Assembly (NCBI GenBank): GCA_034669965.1
Contig: JAXMOK010000008.1
Location: 74,562 to 138,561, forward strand
Origin: HXMU1420-13 sp034669965
GTDB lineage: Bacteria; Bacteroidota; Rhodothermia; Balneolales; Balneolaceae
Reading direction: 5' to 3'
Length of the DNA: 64,000 bases
The notes beneath the pieces were generated by a model. It was not told where the DNA came from. It did not search any database and saw only the letters and a program-made list of their open reading frames with translations. The translations under genes were made by a program, and so were the position numbers. Positions within the stretch are counted from its first letter, which is position 1. Each line of letters opens with the position of its first letter. Positions 43,444-52,682 of the stretch are shown one piece after another.

Positions 43444-45030
43444 TTAGAAATCAAGTGCGGCGTGCTCTAACTTTGGGGTAGATGCCGCTTTATGTAATCT
43501 CGATTGTGGTGCCGGACGAGAATTTCCAGGGTGTTGAACACCATCTAATTTATAGTAAGATATTGCCTGTCGCAGGCGATCACTTTGGCGAAGTAAGTTA
43601 TCCGCAGATGAAGCTAGTTTCTTACTGCTCGACGCACTTTGTTGTGCCAATGAATTAAGGTGCTGAATTGATTTATTCACCTGATTTGCCCCCCGACTTT
43701 GCTCATCACTCGCAGCAGATATTTCGTTAACCAAGTTACTGGTCTTATCAATTTTAGGGATGGTATCGAACATCACTTCACCTGCCATGGTCGACATTTT
43801 ATACGCCGATTCGGTGAGTTCTACAATCTCATCACTTACACTTTTACTCTTTTCGGCAAGCATTTGTACCTCGCTAGCTACTACTGCAAATCCTTTGCCG
43901 GCATCACCGGCTCTTGCTGCTTCGATAGCCGCATTAAGAGCAAGAATATTGGTTTGAAAAGCAATATCACTGATTTGATTTATTCGATTGGTGATGTTTT
44001 CGTTGGCAGCAATAGCTTTTTTCGATTTCTCTTCAACATCTTTCAGCTGTTTATTCGCTTGAGTAGAGATTTCATTCGTTTCTGATGCATTTTCGGCATT
44101 CATGTCGATTGTTCGAGTTACTTGCTCCATGGTTGTTGAAATTTCTTCAACAAACTCGGCCTGCTCGTTCGAGCCTTTTGCCATTTGATGTGACGTTTGC
44201 TCAAGCGAACTGCTGATGTTGGAAATTTCCATAGATTCGCGCTGCACACCTAAAATTACGTTTGTAAGTTGGCCTACTAGATTGTCTAAAGCGTTGGAAA
44301 TGTCACCGATTTCATCTTTTCTTTTTAGGAACGAAGGTTGAACCTTTACATCAAGGTAGCCATCGGATAAACGTTGGAGGTTAACCACTGTTTTCTTTAG
44401 TGCACCAACAATTGCTTGCGATAGCACCAAAGAAATAGCTATAAAAAATGCGAGGCTAACCCAAAGTACTTGGTTAATGGTTGCACTTTGGTTTACTAAT
44501 TGGGTGCGAGCGATATCAAAAGCTTGGTTAACTTCAATGCCGGAAATCTCGCTTAGATGCTTTTTAAGCAGTTCAAGTTCACCAATCATCGATTGCACAT
44601 TTTGGCTTACTGCGTCCGAAAAGTCTTCGGCAATCATAAGTTCCGATGCTTTGTAACCGTAGTCGAAATAGCGGTTAAAAGAAGCCAATGTATTGTCTAA
44701 TGCCTGGTAATCATCATCCAGTTTCACCGCTTTAGCACTGTCGATGTAATTTCTGAATTGTTGTGCCAACACGGCATTTTTAGCCAACGCGGCAGTATCC
44801 ATAGCAGCTACGGCGTCTTGTAATCCCTTTTGGATGGCAACCTGGGTTGCATGCATTTGAGTTGTATACTCGTTATAGGGAATGTAAGAATATTGCACAC
44901 GATCTAATTCGGCATGAATTAGTTCGTTGCTTTCTTTACTTGTATTAAAAATCAGCCCAACTACGAGTACAAATACAGCCGGAAACCCGAGTATTTTATA
45001 ACGCAATCGAACACTGTTCAGGATATTCAT
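43444..45030 (-). CDS. Methyl-accepting chemotaxis protein
   Basis: 528 residues: TM1 (about 13-31), a helical periplasmic sensor of about 150 residues (four-helix-bundle type), TM2 (about 185-207), a HAMP linker, then the long methylation coiled coil with the hairpin tip IAFQTNILALNAAIEAARAGDAGKGFAVVASEV (split in the family as a highly conserved core). No CheA/CheW is nearby. The gene is followed by the PBP-like and porin genes on the same strand. The sensor has no clear ligand-binding motif. Confidence 0.95.
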   Translation of the reverse strand: MNILNSVRLRYKILGFPAVFVLVVGLIFNTSKESNELIHAELDRVQYSYIPYNEYTTQMHATQVAIQKGLQDAVAAMDTAALAKNAVLAQQFRNYIDSAKAVKLDDDYQALDNTLASFNRYFDYGYKASELMIAEDFSDAVSQNVQSMIGELELLKKHLSEISGIEVNQAFDIARTQLVNQSATINQVLWVSLAFFIAISLVLSQAIVGALKKTVVNLQRLSDGYLDVKVQPSFLKRKDEIGDISNALDNLVGQLTNVILGVQRESMEISNISSSLEQTSHQMAKGSNEQAEFVEEISTTMEQVTRTIDMNAENASETNEISTQANKQLKDVEEKSKKAIAANENITNRINQISDIAFQTNILALNAAIEAARAGDAGKGFAVVASEVQMLAEKSKSVSDEIVELTESAYKMSTMAGEVMFDTIPKIDKTSNLVNEISAASDEQSRGANQVNKSIQHLNSLAQQSASSSKKLASSADNLLRQSDRLRQAISYYKLDGVQHPGNSRPAPQSRLHKAASTPKLEHAALDF

Positions 45031-45071
45031 AATTAAAGCCTAGTATGTTTTGTGCACTCAATTTGAGTGCT

Positions 45072-45112
45072 AAAAAAGCCACTTCCAAGGGGGTTACCCT
45101 GAAGTAGTGGCC
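45072..45112 (-). terminator. Terminator between the PBP-like gene and the chemoreceptor
   Basis: Stem with GCCACT/AGTGGC outer pairs and AGGG/CCCT inner pairs, then six T residues on the minus strand. It separates the porin/PBP operon from the chemoreceptor gene. Confidence 0.82.
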
Positions 45113-45117
45113 AAGAA

Positions 45118-45546
45118 TTAGTTGATGGTTAAAACCTTAACCCCGCTCACATCAGCATCAGCGCTAACGTAACCAACTGCACCGGGGTTATTTTTCACAA
45201 ATGCAATTACTGCTGCATCATCCGGGCGTTCAACAGGAGCAGTTCCAGCACCTGAAAAAGCAGCTTGTTGCCAATGGCTACGAATTGCGCCCACACTCCG
45301 GCCGTGTATTTCTTGCGAAAATGCGGCTCTGGTAGCTGCGCGAGCACTAAGATCGACAGGTACAATTTTGGAGCCATCGGCCCATTTCCCTTTAGTTTTT
45401 AAGAAAACTTCAGATACTTCTTTTTTACTTAACGCTGATGTAGCATTTGCCTCATTCACAATTACTTGAAAGCTTTGTGCTTGTAATGTTATCGAAACAA
45501 CAAACAGAAATAGGGTACTTAGAATTAGTTTTTTCATAGTGTTCAC
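45118..45546 (-). CDS. Phosphate-binding (PstS-like) small periplasmic protein
   Basis: 142 residues, signal peptide to ITLQAQ (residue 24). The remaining ~118 residues resemble half of a PstS-type phosphate-binding fold: IVNEANATSALSKKEVSEVFL, GSKIVPVDLS, VGYVSADADVSGVKVLTI. It is far shorter than PstS (about 300), so it is a single-lobe PBP-like protein. Begins one base after the porin gene ends. The ligand is not certain. Confidence 0.85.
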   Translation of the reverse strand: MNTMKKLILSTLFLFVVSITLQAQSFQVIVNEANATSALSKKEVSEVFLKTKGKWADGSKIVPVDLSARAATRAAFSQEIHGRSVGAIRSHWQQAAFSGAGTAPVERPDDAAVIAFVKNNPGAVGYVSADADVSGVKVLTIN

Positions 45547-45547
45547 C

Positions 45548-46714
45548 TTAGAATGAATAAATTAAAGTGGCTACAACACCATTGATGTCACCGCTGTCGT
45601 GGCTGTATTTCATGTACTCAACTTTATAAGTACGCTCAAAACTGGGTTTATAGTTAATACCTAGTGTAAAACGCGAGTATTCGATATCGTCAGTAAGTTG
45701 ATCTTCGTAGCGCACGTAAGGAGTAAACTTTTCGATTCTGTGGCTTAGTTCAACAAAAGAACCTTCTAAATCTACATCTCCACCTTGCGTTAGTGGAATA
45801 GCATTGCCTTGGAAGGCAAATACTAATGGGTCAACTTCTAGCTCACCTTTCCAAAGTTCACTAACAACTTTTGTATTGCCATACTGAGCTTTTGCATTAA
45901 AGCCATAGGTAGGGCGTTCAAAACCGACTTCAATAACAGTTTGAGTCGCCGGGAATCCATCGAATAATGCATTTTCAGGGATAAATACCGAAATGGGTAC
46001 TTCTTCTTTTCTAGGCTTGAAGTAGCTTGCGCCGAACTCGAAGTAGGTTTTGTATGCAACACTTGCACTAATACCTGCCGCTACATTGTACGAATCGTTG
46101 TACGAGCCATCGATAGTATAAGGTGACGAAATCTGATTTTTGAAATAAGGCACTTCACCACCGAAGAACCCAACGGCACCTGACGGTAACCAAGTTGTGT
46201 TACGATAGCCACCGGCAAATACTTCATATTTAAATTTAAGATCATCACCAACTTTACCATTAATCGAAATACCATCAATGTTCAAAGGAAAGAACTCATG
46301 GTTAGTGATCAATATTGGTAGCGTGGCACTGGTATTAACCGGCGCATAGTAATAGGTATTCATTGGGCTAAGTGGAAGTAAAAACCGACCCACTTTCACG
46401 TTTAAATTACCGGTTACGTATATCTCGCCATAAGCCTCGTTCAGCATCTGATCGAAAGTATAACCCGGACGATATACGAAAACACTTTTTAAAGTCATTT
46501 TTTCCGTAGGGCGATAAGTGATTAGGAATCCGGCTTCTGAAATGGAAGTTCCGTAATTCACATCAAATCCGTCTAATTCATCGAAATAGTTGAATTCTGT
46601 AGCTATATATCCTGTGATATTGGTCTGCGGCTCGAAGTATTGAGCGTTGGCGGATTCTACCCCAACAAACACCAAAAGGATGAATAGTATTTTATAAGTT
46701 ATTGTCTGCAACAT
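45548..46714 (-). CDS. Outer-membrane porin-like protein
   Basis: 388 residues with a signal peptide (ending VESANAQ, residue 25) and a beta-barrel of alternating strands that ends in GVVATLIYSF, with C-terminal Phe as needed for BAM insertion. Phrases such as KVGRFLLPLSPMNTYYYAPV look like phosphate-selective porin O/P type. Pairs with the PBP-like gene, which suggests uptake of an anion such as phosphate. Confidence 0.85.
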   Translation of the reverse strand: MLQTITYKILFILLVFVGVESANAQYFEPQTNITGYIATEFNYFDELDGFDVNYGTSISEAGFLITYRPTEKMTLKSVFVYRPGYTFDQMLNEAYGEIYVTGNLNVKVGRFLLPLSPMNTYYYAPVNTSATLPILITNHEFFPLNIDGISINGKVGDDLKFKYEVFAGGYRNTTWLPSGAVGFFGGEVPYFKNQISSPYTIDGSYNDSYNVAAGISASVAYKTYFEFGASYFKPRKEEVPISVFIPENALFDGFPATQTVIEVGFERPTYGFNAKAQYGNTKVVSELWKGELEVDPLVFAFQGNAIPLTQGGDVDLEGSFVELSHRIEKFTPYVRYEDQLTDDIEYSRFTLGINYKPSFERTYKVEYMKYSHDSGDINGVVATLIYSF

Positions 46715-46964
46715 ATTATGTTAATCTCATTTTTGAGTTTGGCCGTAGTTGGTACTTTTGTGTTAATTAGCGGCCGATTTTAATTAGCTCTTTGTAGCTT
46801 CTTTGAGCATTTATCGACACTAAGCATGCGATTAGTTACCAAAAATGACGAACATTTTAACCAGATCGGCTAACTGTATTAAACGTTTGATTTGGGATGA
46901 CAAAAAGTACCGAATCGGAGCGCTAAATTAGGATGGGAAACCACAAATAAGAGGCGCAAATCAA

Positions 46965-46993
46965 TAAAAAACAGATGCGTGGTTACATCTGTT
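46965..46993 (-). terminator. Terminator of the XRE-regulator operon
   Basis: Stem ACAGATG/CATCTGT (46971-46977 with 46986-46992), then a run of T residues on the minus strand. The rest of the 327-bp gap 46715-47041 holds the porin 5' region; I see no gene there. Confidence 0.75.
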
Positions 46994-47041
46994 GATAAAA
47001 TGTGAATAAGTGTGAATTAGAGATCGTTGCTGTGCGTGAAA

Positions 47042-47260
47042 TTAGGGCTTAATTTCGAAGGTAAACACAGACTCTAAAGTGGTATTAAAAACAGCTGCAA
47101 TTTTAAAAGCTACTTCCAGCGAGGGGGAATATTTTGCAGCTTCAATAGCGTTAATGGTTTGACGTGTCACCCCAACTTTGTCGGCTAATTCTAGTTGAGT
47201 CATTTCATTATTCATGAATCTCAACGTCCGAATATTATTAGTAATTCTTCCCTCAATCAT
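47042..47260 (-). CDS. XRE-type helix-turn-helix regulator
   Basis: 72-residue single HTH protein (MTQLELADKVGVTRQTINAIE is the recognition region, split around LADKVG). This is the YozG/Xre short type that often controls a neighbour. It begins two bases before the end of the membrane protein gene and is read in the same direction. Confidence 0.93.
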   Translation of the reverse strand: MIEGRITNNIRTLRFMNNEMTQLELADKVGVTRQTINAIEAAKYSPSLEVAFKIAAVFNTTLESVFTFEIKP

Positions 47261-47261
47261 A

Positions 47262-47708
47262 TTAGCTGGATTTGCGGTATTGGTAAATCATTACCATCCT
47301 TTTGGCGGCACAGGCTAAAAACAACGATAGAAATAGAAAGTGAAATATCATCATAGGGTTAATAACCCTGCCAATTTCTTCCACTACTGTACCAAGTGTA
47401 TTTGATATAAAAAGGTGCACTAGCGTAATAATTACACCAACTACCAGAATGCTATATCCGGTTTTATGGCCTTTTCCCTCAATCATATAATCGCGTTCGT
47501 CTTTCACCACTTTTCGGTTACTTTCGCTGATCTCTACGATGATCTCGACAATTACGGCAATCCAAAAAACATTAAAAAATATCTTGAACAGATTAGATGA
47601 AAAATCAGGGACCGAATCCGGCCAACCGAAAACCATGAGTACATAAAAAACCACTACCGAAGTTGTGGTACCTAACGAAGTCCAGGATAAAATTTCAGAA
47701 CGTGACAT
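47262..47708 (-). CDS. Membrane protein paired with XRE regulator
   Basis: 148 residues, four hydrophobic helices (about 10-28, 42-60, 83-105, 117-138). I chose ATG 47708, which has GGAG seven bases upstream; an ATG at 47738 would include the SD in the coding part. Small HTH plus a DUF2178-like four-helix membrane protein is a common arrangement in Gram-positive and Bacteroidota regulators; its role is unknown. Confidence 0.82.
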   Translation of the reverse strand: MSRSEILSWTSLGTTTSVVVFYVLMVFGWPDSVPDFSSNLFKIFFNVFWIAVIVEIIVEISESNRKVVKDERDYMIEGKGHKTGYSILVVGVIITLVHLFISNTLGTVVEEIGRVINPMMIFHFLFLSLFLACAAKRMVMIYQYRKSS

Positions 47709-47785
47709 ATAATCTCCATTTAGTTTGATGTCAAGCAAACCATACGCAATGTAAAAAATATGTTACACCGTGTATAATTTTTTTT

Positions 47786-48022
47786 TCACGGACACCGTTT
47801 TCTTCGAAATTCCTTTTTGATAGGATCCAGCACTTCATCAATACCGTTAATTTTAATCTCATACATTGTTGACAGGTATTGACCTATCTGCCCATTCGGA
47901 AAACCCTCGCGACTAAACCATTCTAAATAGTGTACGGGTAAATCGGTTACAAAACGCCCTTCATATTTACCAAAGGGCATTCGGGCTTGTACTAAATGGA
48001 TAAGAAAAGAAGAATCGTACAT
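47786..48022 (-). CDS. DUF3820 family protein
   Basis: 78 residues with the family phrase ARMPFGKYEGRFVTDLPVHYLEWF, followed by a basic tail ending RRKRCP. DUF3820 is linked to exonuclease-type or quorum-related small proteins; function unclear. Independent gene. Confidence 0.85.
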   Translation of the reverse strand: MYDSSFLIHLVQARMPFGKYEGRFVTDLPVHYLEWFSREGFPNGQIGQYLSTMYEIKINGIDEVLDPIKKEFRRKRCP

Positions 48023-48096
48023 AGAGTTATCGCATCAATATGTGAATGAAGATAGCGGATAATTGTATACATTTATACAGGCAAATTTCGAGAACA

Positions 48097-48456
48097 ATGC
48101 GAGTGCGAACACTTTCCTTTCTATTTCTTTTTACGATTTCAATGGGTTGCGAAAACCTGTTTTTTAACGAAAACAACGAAGATCCGGTAATCGCAATTAT
48201 CCAATATGATACCTTCATTATCAAAAATAACCTCCCGTTCGATATCTATTTCTTCGCAGTAGATCAGGAGTTGTCTTACGTTATCGATTGGATGCCGGTA
48301 GAAAGTGATGAAAATCGAATAAAGGCCGGTACCTATAGAAAATATTCAACCGAAGCGATTATGGGTTATGAAGAGGGGAAAACAGCAATCGCGTTTTTTT
48401 GGGATGGAAACGAATATTGGAATACACTGATCATAGATGAATATCCTGACCGATGA
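48097..48456 (+). CDS. Small lipoprotein, first of a tandem paralogous pair
   Basis: 119 residues with lipobox ISMGC. Starts at ATG 48097, which gives the short signal; a longer frame upstream adds non-signal residues. The core phrase FIIKNNLPFDIYFFAVDQ and the FFWDG block are repeated in the next gene. No known domain. The stop codon overlaps the next ATG by four bases. Confidence 0.8.
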   Translation: MRVRTLSFLFLFTISMGCENLFFNENNEDPVIAIIQYDTFIIKNNLPFDIYFFAVDQELSYVIDWMPVESDENRIKAGTYRKYSTEAIMGYEEGKTAIAFFWDGNEYWNTLIIDEYPDR

Positions 48457-48800
48457 ACCAGAACATCCTGTTAAAGAGTTTGTTCATTGTCTGTGTTCTG
48501 AACACTTGTTCGCTTTTTGAGAATGAGCAAAATACACTTCCTGTTGATGCGCTCATACACCAAGAGTCGTTGGTTATTAAAAACAATCTCCCCCATGCAG
48601 TGTATTATTTTGCAGTCGCTCAGGCGAGTTTACCGTTAATATTATGGGCGCCCATCGTATTAGAAGAAAATAGAATTAATGCAGGTAGCATTATTAGAAT
48701 CCCAATTGAGCAAGTTTTTTCACACAATCAGTTAAGGCCTATCATTGTTTTTTATTGGGATGAGGGCGTTAACAAAATCTTTAACATCGTAATTAAATAA
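48453..48800 (+). CDS. Small lipoprotein, second of a tandem paralogous pair
   Basis: 115 residues with lipobox VLNTC. Shares VIKNNLPHAVYYFAVAQ, W-x-P, ENRINAG and FYWDEG with the upstream protein, so this is an old duplication. Translationally coupled to the first gene. The shape suggests a small beta-sandwich displayed on a membrane. Confidence 0.8.
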   Translation: MNQNILLKSLFIVCVLNTCSLFENEQNTLPVDALIHQESLVIKNNLPHAVYYFAVAQASLPLILWAPIVLEENRINAGSIIRIPIEQVFSHNQLRPIIVFYWDEGVNKIFNIVIK

Positions 48801-48851
48801 AGAGTCGATTTATGGAGTACTCTTTCGTAGTTTCTATTAAAAATTAGAGTT

Positions 48852-49199
48852 ATGCCGATAGTAAAATTGATCGAAATTGCACACGGTCGCAGTGGCGACA
48901 AAGGGAACGGTAGTAATGTAGGTATTATAGCCCGTCATCCCGAAATTTACCCCTTTCTAAAAAAGAAGCTTACATCAGAGGTAGTAAAAGAACACATGAA
49001 ATATGTGTGCAAGGGTGAAGTTGAGCGCTATGAATTGCCGAATATCGGGGCGTTAAATTTCATACTAAACGAAAGCCTTGGTGGCGGCGGAACAGTATCT
49101 TTAAAGTTAGACGCTCAAGGTAAAACCCATGCCTCTCAAGTATTGAGAATGGATATTGAAGTTCCACAAGAGTTGCTAGACTTAGTTAGCAGTAATTAA
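48852..49199 (+). CDS. Stand-alone AtuA-like ferredoxin-fold domain protein
   Basis: 115 residues that match the C-terminal domain of acyclic terpene utilisation protein AtuA/DUF1446 (IAHGRSGDKGNGSNVGIIAR, YELPNIGALNFILNESLGGGGTVSL). In AtuA the domain is fused to a larger N-terminal part; here it stands alone and no partner gene is visible. Confidence 0.85.
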   Translation: MPIVKLIEIAHGRSGDKGNGSNVGIIARHPEIYPFLKKKLTSEVVKEHMKYVCKGEVERYELPNIGALNFILNESLGGGGTVSLKLDAQGKTHASQVLRMDIEVPQELLDLVSSN

Positions 49200-49208
49200 A
49201 GGCACTCG

Positions 49209-49766
49209 TTATTCGCCGTAAAACCGGATCGGAATTTCAACTTTTACTAAGTCCCAAGAAAGGCTAAGGGTAGTCATCGAATTTTGAACGTCATCAAAAG
49301 CGATGGTAAATGCTTCAACAGGGTTGTTTAATGAATATGCGGGCACATCAAAACGAACGTAATCCCGTCGGTCGTTGTATTCGAAAGCTCCCCACTGCCC
49401 TAATTCTGAATTCAAAATGATCGTCCATTCGTTTTCGTATGGGATTGTAAACAGACTATATGTACCGGCTTCAATCACATTATCAGCCATTAAAATAGGG
49501 CGTGTAATGGTAATTTCGGTTGCTTCGTTGGCGCCGGTTCGCCACACTTCTCCGAACGGTTCCCAATTGCCAAAAATAGTTCTTCCTTTTCTATATGGCT
49601 GCCCATATACAATTTTAATGTAAGTTCCATCATGCTTAATACTGCTGATTGAAATGGGGCTTTTCCGGTTTCCAACCTCATCGTAATTCGTTTCTTGAGT
49701 ATCGCCGGTTTTGCAAGCACTTATCGCAAATAAGGCAATAAAAAATAAGTAGCTGGTTAATTTCAT
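49209..49766 (-). CDS. DUF2911 family lipoprotein
   Basis: 185 residues with lipobox ISAC after a short signal. The core IKIVYGQPYRKGRTIFG, EVWRTGANEATEITITRP and AGTYSLFTIP is the DUF2911 signature, common in marine Bacteroidota/Balneolota. ATG 49766 chosen for the signal peptide; 49817 would precede it. Five bases beyond the end of the next, larger gene. Confidence 0.92.
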   Translation of the reverse strand: MKLTSYLFFIALFAISACKTGDTQETNYDEVGNRKSPISISSIKHDGTYIKIVYGQPYRKGRTIFGNWEPFGEVWRTGANEATEITITRPILMADNVIEAGTYSLFTIPYENEWTIILNSELGQWGAFEYNDRRDYVRFDVPAYSLNNPVEAFTIAFDDVQNSMTTLSLSWDLVKVEIPIRFYGE

Positions 49767-49770
49767 GGCT

Positions 49771-52674
49771 TTAAAATGTACCGAGAACGAAATCGGTGTT
49801 ACCTGATGATAAATCAAAAGAGAATCCTACTCCAAAATCAAGCGACAAATTACTGATTTTGTATCGTAAATGGAGCCCGGCACCCACCACCGTTGAAGAC
49901 GAATTTAAAGGATTTGCCCGCTCATAATCGGCAAGTGTATGTGTAAACACACTCATATATACCGAACTAACATAGAATGGAATAAGTAACCCACCATTGT
50001 CGGGATAAGTTATGGGGATGGTATATCGGGTGCTAAATCGCCCAATAGAGCTGGAAAAGTCAAAAGCATCGCTGTTAAAACCCATTGGGATAATGGTGCC
50101 ATTGCTGAATAAGCGCCGTTCGGATTGGTTTAAGAATTGGGCAGTTACTTTAAGCGATTGGTTGGTTTTTCGAAATGGTGCCCAAAAAGCATTAAGTCCA
50201 TAATAAAAAGCATTTCTTTTGTCTAGTATTTCGGGGGTAGTTTCGAATTGATCGGTTTTAAATGCAATGGTATTACTGTTTAACGATTGCTCTATTTGTG
50301 CAAATAATTGAACCCCTGAAGCCGGTTGTATATCGCGGGATCGTTGCAACACCCGTAGGTTAAACTGCAAAAATGCACCAAGTTTATTTTCTTTAATTCG
50401 ATTAGTTGCCGGGTTGTTATCAAGCTGATAATACCGGGAATTGTTGAATGTGAACCTCGGCCGAAAATAAAAAGACGAATATCTCTCTACGTCATCAAAA
50501 TAATATTCGTAGGTAGTAGAAAAACCGGTGCCGATATCTTCAACTAAAAATGTCTCGGTTAGAATTTCATCTTCGAGCCTAAACCGAGTAGAAAAGTACG
50601 AAGGCTCTCTAAAAGTGAATACACTAATTCCCGGCCAAAAAGTTTTATTCGTATATGTTAGATTGTACCATGCTTGGTCCTGTAAAGCGGTAACTTCAAG
50701 CGTATACATCTGGCTTTGCAGCACATCGGTACTGGTAATTTGTGCACCCCATTCATTAGTTCCACTTTTGTCTTTAACAACCGGTAAAATAGCTCGCGGT
50801 TTTAGCCAGCGTAAATCTGAACCATACGATTTTACCTCCCAAGACTGACTGTCATCGAAGAACTCATCACCCATAATCGGAGCGTTTAATGCACTGGTTA
50901 ATTCAGCGCCATTTAACAACATGGCGCGATCAATAGGCGTATTTAGAAAGTCGTTGCGATGAAGAGTGATTACTTTTTGCTCTTCCTGATCTTGAAGAAC
51001 CAATGCGATGGAATTTCCATCCGGCGCGTACGATGCCTCAAAAGCATTGTAAGGATAATTGGTTAGCTGGGCGATAGATCGGGTATCCAAATCGTACTCG
51101 AAGATATTCATCGCAGGAAAAGCATCAAGTGTAAATAGCAGTTTGTTTTCGGTGGGATGCCATTGTGGATCGTGGATAGAACCGGCACGAAAAGCCAAAT
51201 CCGGGCTACCGTCTAAATCATCTGCTAAAGTAGATTCGGTTGTAATCCATAACGCCTGCACACCTCGTTGATTTATGAGAACAGCCAATTTATCCGAACC
51301 ATTTTTTGATGCATGTATTGCTACAGGGTGTCGGTTCTCAAAACGCTTAATAACCTCAGGTTGTGTGCCATTTAATGTTACGATGGCTGCGATATCGCCA
51401 TCGGGCTGAAGCGCTAGTACCGATTGGGATGTTTTTGCTGGAGAAAATAATCGGGCGTTATTCGTTAAGCGGAAGTCAGATCCTGTTTGCACATTGAGCC
51501 GAACTAAATCTGAATTATAGGTATTAAAAATGCGGTTTTTGGCAAAGTACTCAGCAAAAATTAACTGCTGTGTTTCCGCGTCGAAATCGTAGTAAAAATC
51601 TGATACAACAAAATGCTCGCTTAGTTTTTTGTGGATTTGGTTTTCGGTATCAAAAATATAAAAAGCAGCTGCAGCATTGTATTGCCGAGAGTGGTACAGA
51701 ATCTCGGAATCGGAAATCCAAATAGGCCCACTTTGCCGAACGCCTTTAAACGGTGAACCTATAAAGTTGAAATCATCCATTCCGGAAAAATTCTCAATCA
51801 TCCGGTGGGATTCTTCCGCCTGTTTATCAGTGATATATTGATTGTATAATTCACCGGGCCATTTTCCGGTTACATTTTTTAAGGCGTATCCATAGCCCAT
51901 AAAAAAGAGGTTTTGATGAACCTTAATTGCTCGTTTCGATACATTATCGCCATAGGTTTGATGTAGCCATTCAGTAAAAGTTGAACCACCTATGTAATGT
52001 CGATTATTGGGGAGTGTGTAATCAGAAATAATCAGATTTTGCCCCATACTCCAAGTAGAGTTGCCGGTTAGGTTGGCATTGAACTGATTAGTGAAATAGG
52101 TATAATTTGAGCGACCGGATTGCGGTCGGAGACCTTGCTCCGATTCGTGGTACACGGCCAAACCTTCGTGAACACCAAGTGGCGGAAACATGTTAAATGA
52201 TCGGCGGATATCCGGCGAAAGTAACCCAAGTGCACTAGCCAATGAGAATTTATTAGTAACATTGGTATGGTTAGCGTGCACAAGCTCGTGAGGTAACACT
52301 GTTTCGAGCCAAAGTCCTGATTGGGGATTTAAGCTTTTCCCTTTAAAAGGAGCCATATCAACTTCTGATCTAAAATTGACCGAAGAGACAAAGCCGTTAG
52401 TAAGATCGTTGTAATTACTTAACACAACGGGAAAGTTATTAAGCTGCCCTCCTGTTAATTCGTAAGATTGGACGTAATGACTTTCTAAAATACGAGCAGA
52501 TTTTCGAGCAATAGCTTCATCACCTTTGGCAAATATGATGCGAAAATGTGGACTTTTGAGTTCCTGCCAATTTAAACCCGCTGGGCGATGTTGTGTGAAG
52601 TACAATTGGTTCTGAGCTTGGGCAGAACCTATGAAAATTAGGGCGGCTATAAATGCGAGATAAAACTTTGACAT
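49771..52674 (-). CDS. Large outer-membrane protein: metallopeptidase, beta-propeller and barrel in one chain
   Basis: 967 residues after ATG 52674, which gives a clean signal peptide (ends GSAQAQ, residue 21); a GTG at 52683 overlaps the upstream stop. Residues about 85-190 are a gluzincin domain: HELVH at 129-133 and the third ligand in VHEGLAVYHE. Residues about 300-600 hold TolB/PD40-type repeats (ILYHSRQ, QPDGDIAAIVT, DPQWHPTENKLLFTLD, ASYAPDGNSIALVLQD). Residues about 700-967 are a beta-barrel with C-terminal Phe. The three parts form a surface-anchored protease or binder. Confidence 0.87.
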   Translation of the reverse strand: MSKFYLAFIAALIFIGSAQAQNQLYFTQHRPAGLNWQELKSPHFRIIFAKGDEAIARKSARILESHYVQSYELTGGQLNNFPVVLSNYNDLTNGFVSSVNFRSEVDMAPFKGKSLNPQSGLWLETVLPHELVHANHTNVTNKFSLASALGLLSPDIRRSFNMFPPLGVHEGLAVYHESEQGLRPQSGRSNYTYFTNQFNANLTGNSTWSMGQNLIISDYTLPNNRHYIGGSTFTEWLHQTYGDNVSKRAIKVHQNLFFMGYGYALKNVTGKWPGELYNQYITDKQAEESHRMIENFSGMDDFNFIGSPFKGVRQSGPIWISDSEILYHSRQYNAAAAFYIFDTENQIHKKLSEHFVVSDFYYDFDAETQQLIFAEYFAKNRIFNTYNSDLVRLNVQTGSDFRLTNNARLFSPAKTSQSVLALQPDGDIAAIVTLNGTQPEVIKRFENRHPVAIHASKNGSDKLAVLINQRGVQALWITTESTLADDLDGSPDLAFRAGSIHDPQWHPTENKLLFTLDAFPAMNIFEYDLDTRSIAQLTNYPYNAFEASYAPDGNSIALVLQDQEEQKVITLHRNDFLNTPIDRAMLLNGAELTSALNAPIMGDEFFDDSQSWEVKSYGSDLRWLKPRAILPVVKDKSGTNEWGAQITSTDVLQSQMYTLEVTALQDQAWYNLTYTNKTFWPGISVFTFREPSYFSTRFRLEDEILTETFLVEDIGTGFSTTYEYYFDDVERYSSFYFRPRFTFNNSRYYQLDNNPATNRIKENKLGAFLQFNLRVLQRSRDIQPASGVQLFAQIEQSLNSNTIAFKTDQFETTPEILDKRNAFYYGLNAFWAPFRKTNQSLKVTAQFLNQSERRLFSNGTIIPMGFNSDAFDFSSSIGRFSTRYTIPITYPDNGGLLIPFYVSSVYMSVFTHTLADYERANPLNSSSTVVGAGLHLRYKISNLSLDFGVGFSFDLSSGNTDFVLGTF

Positions 52675-52682
52675 AAATGGCA

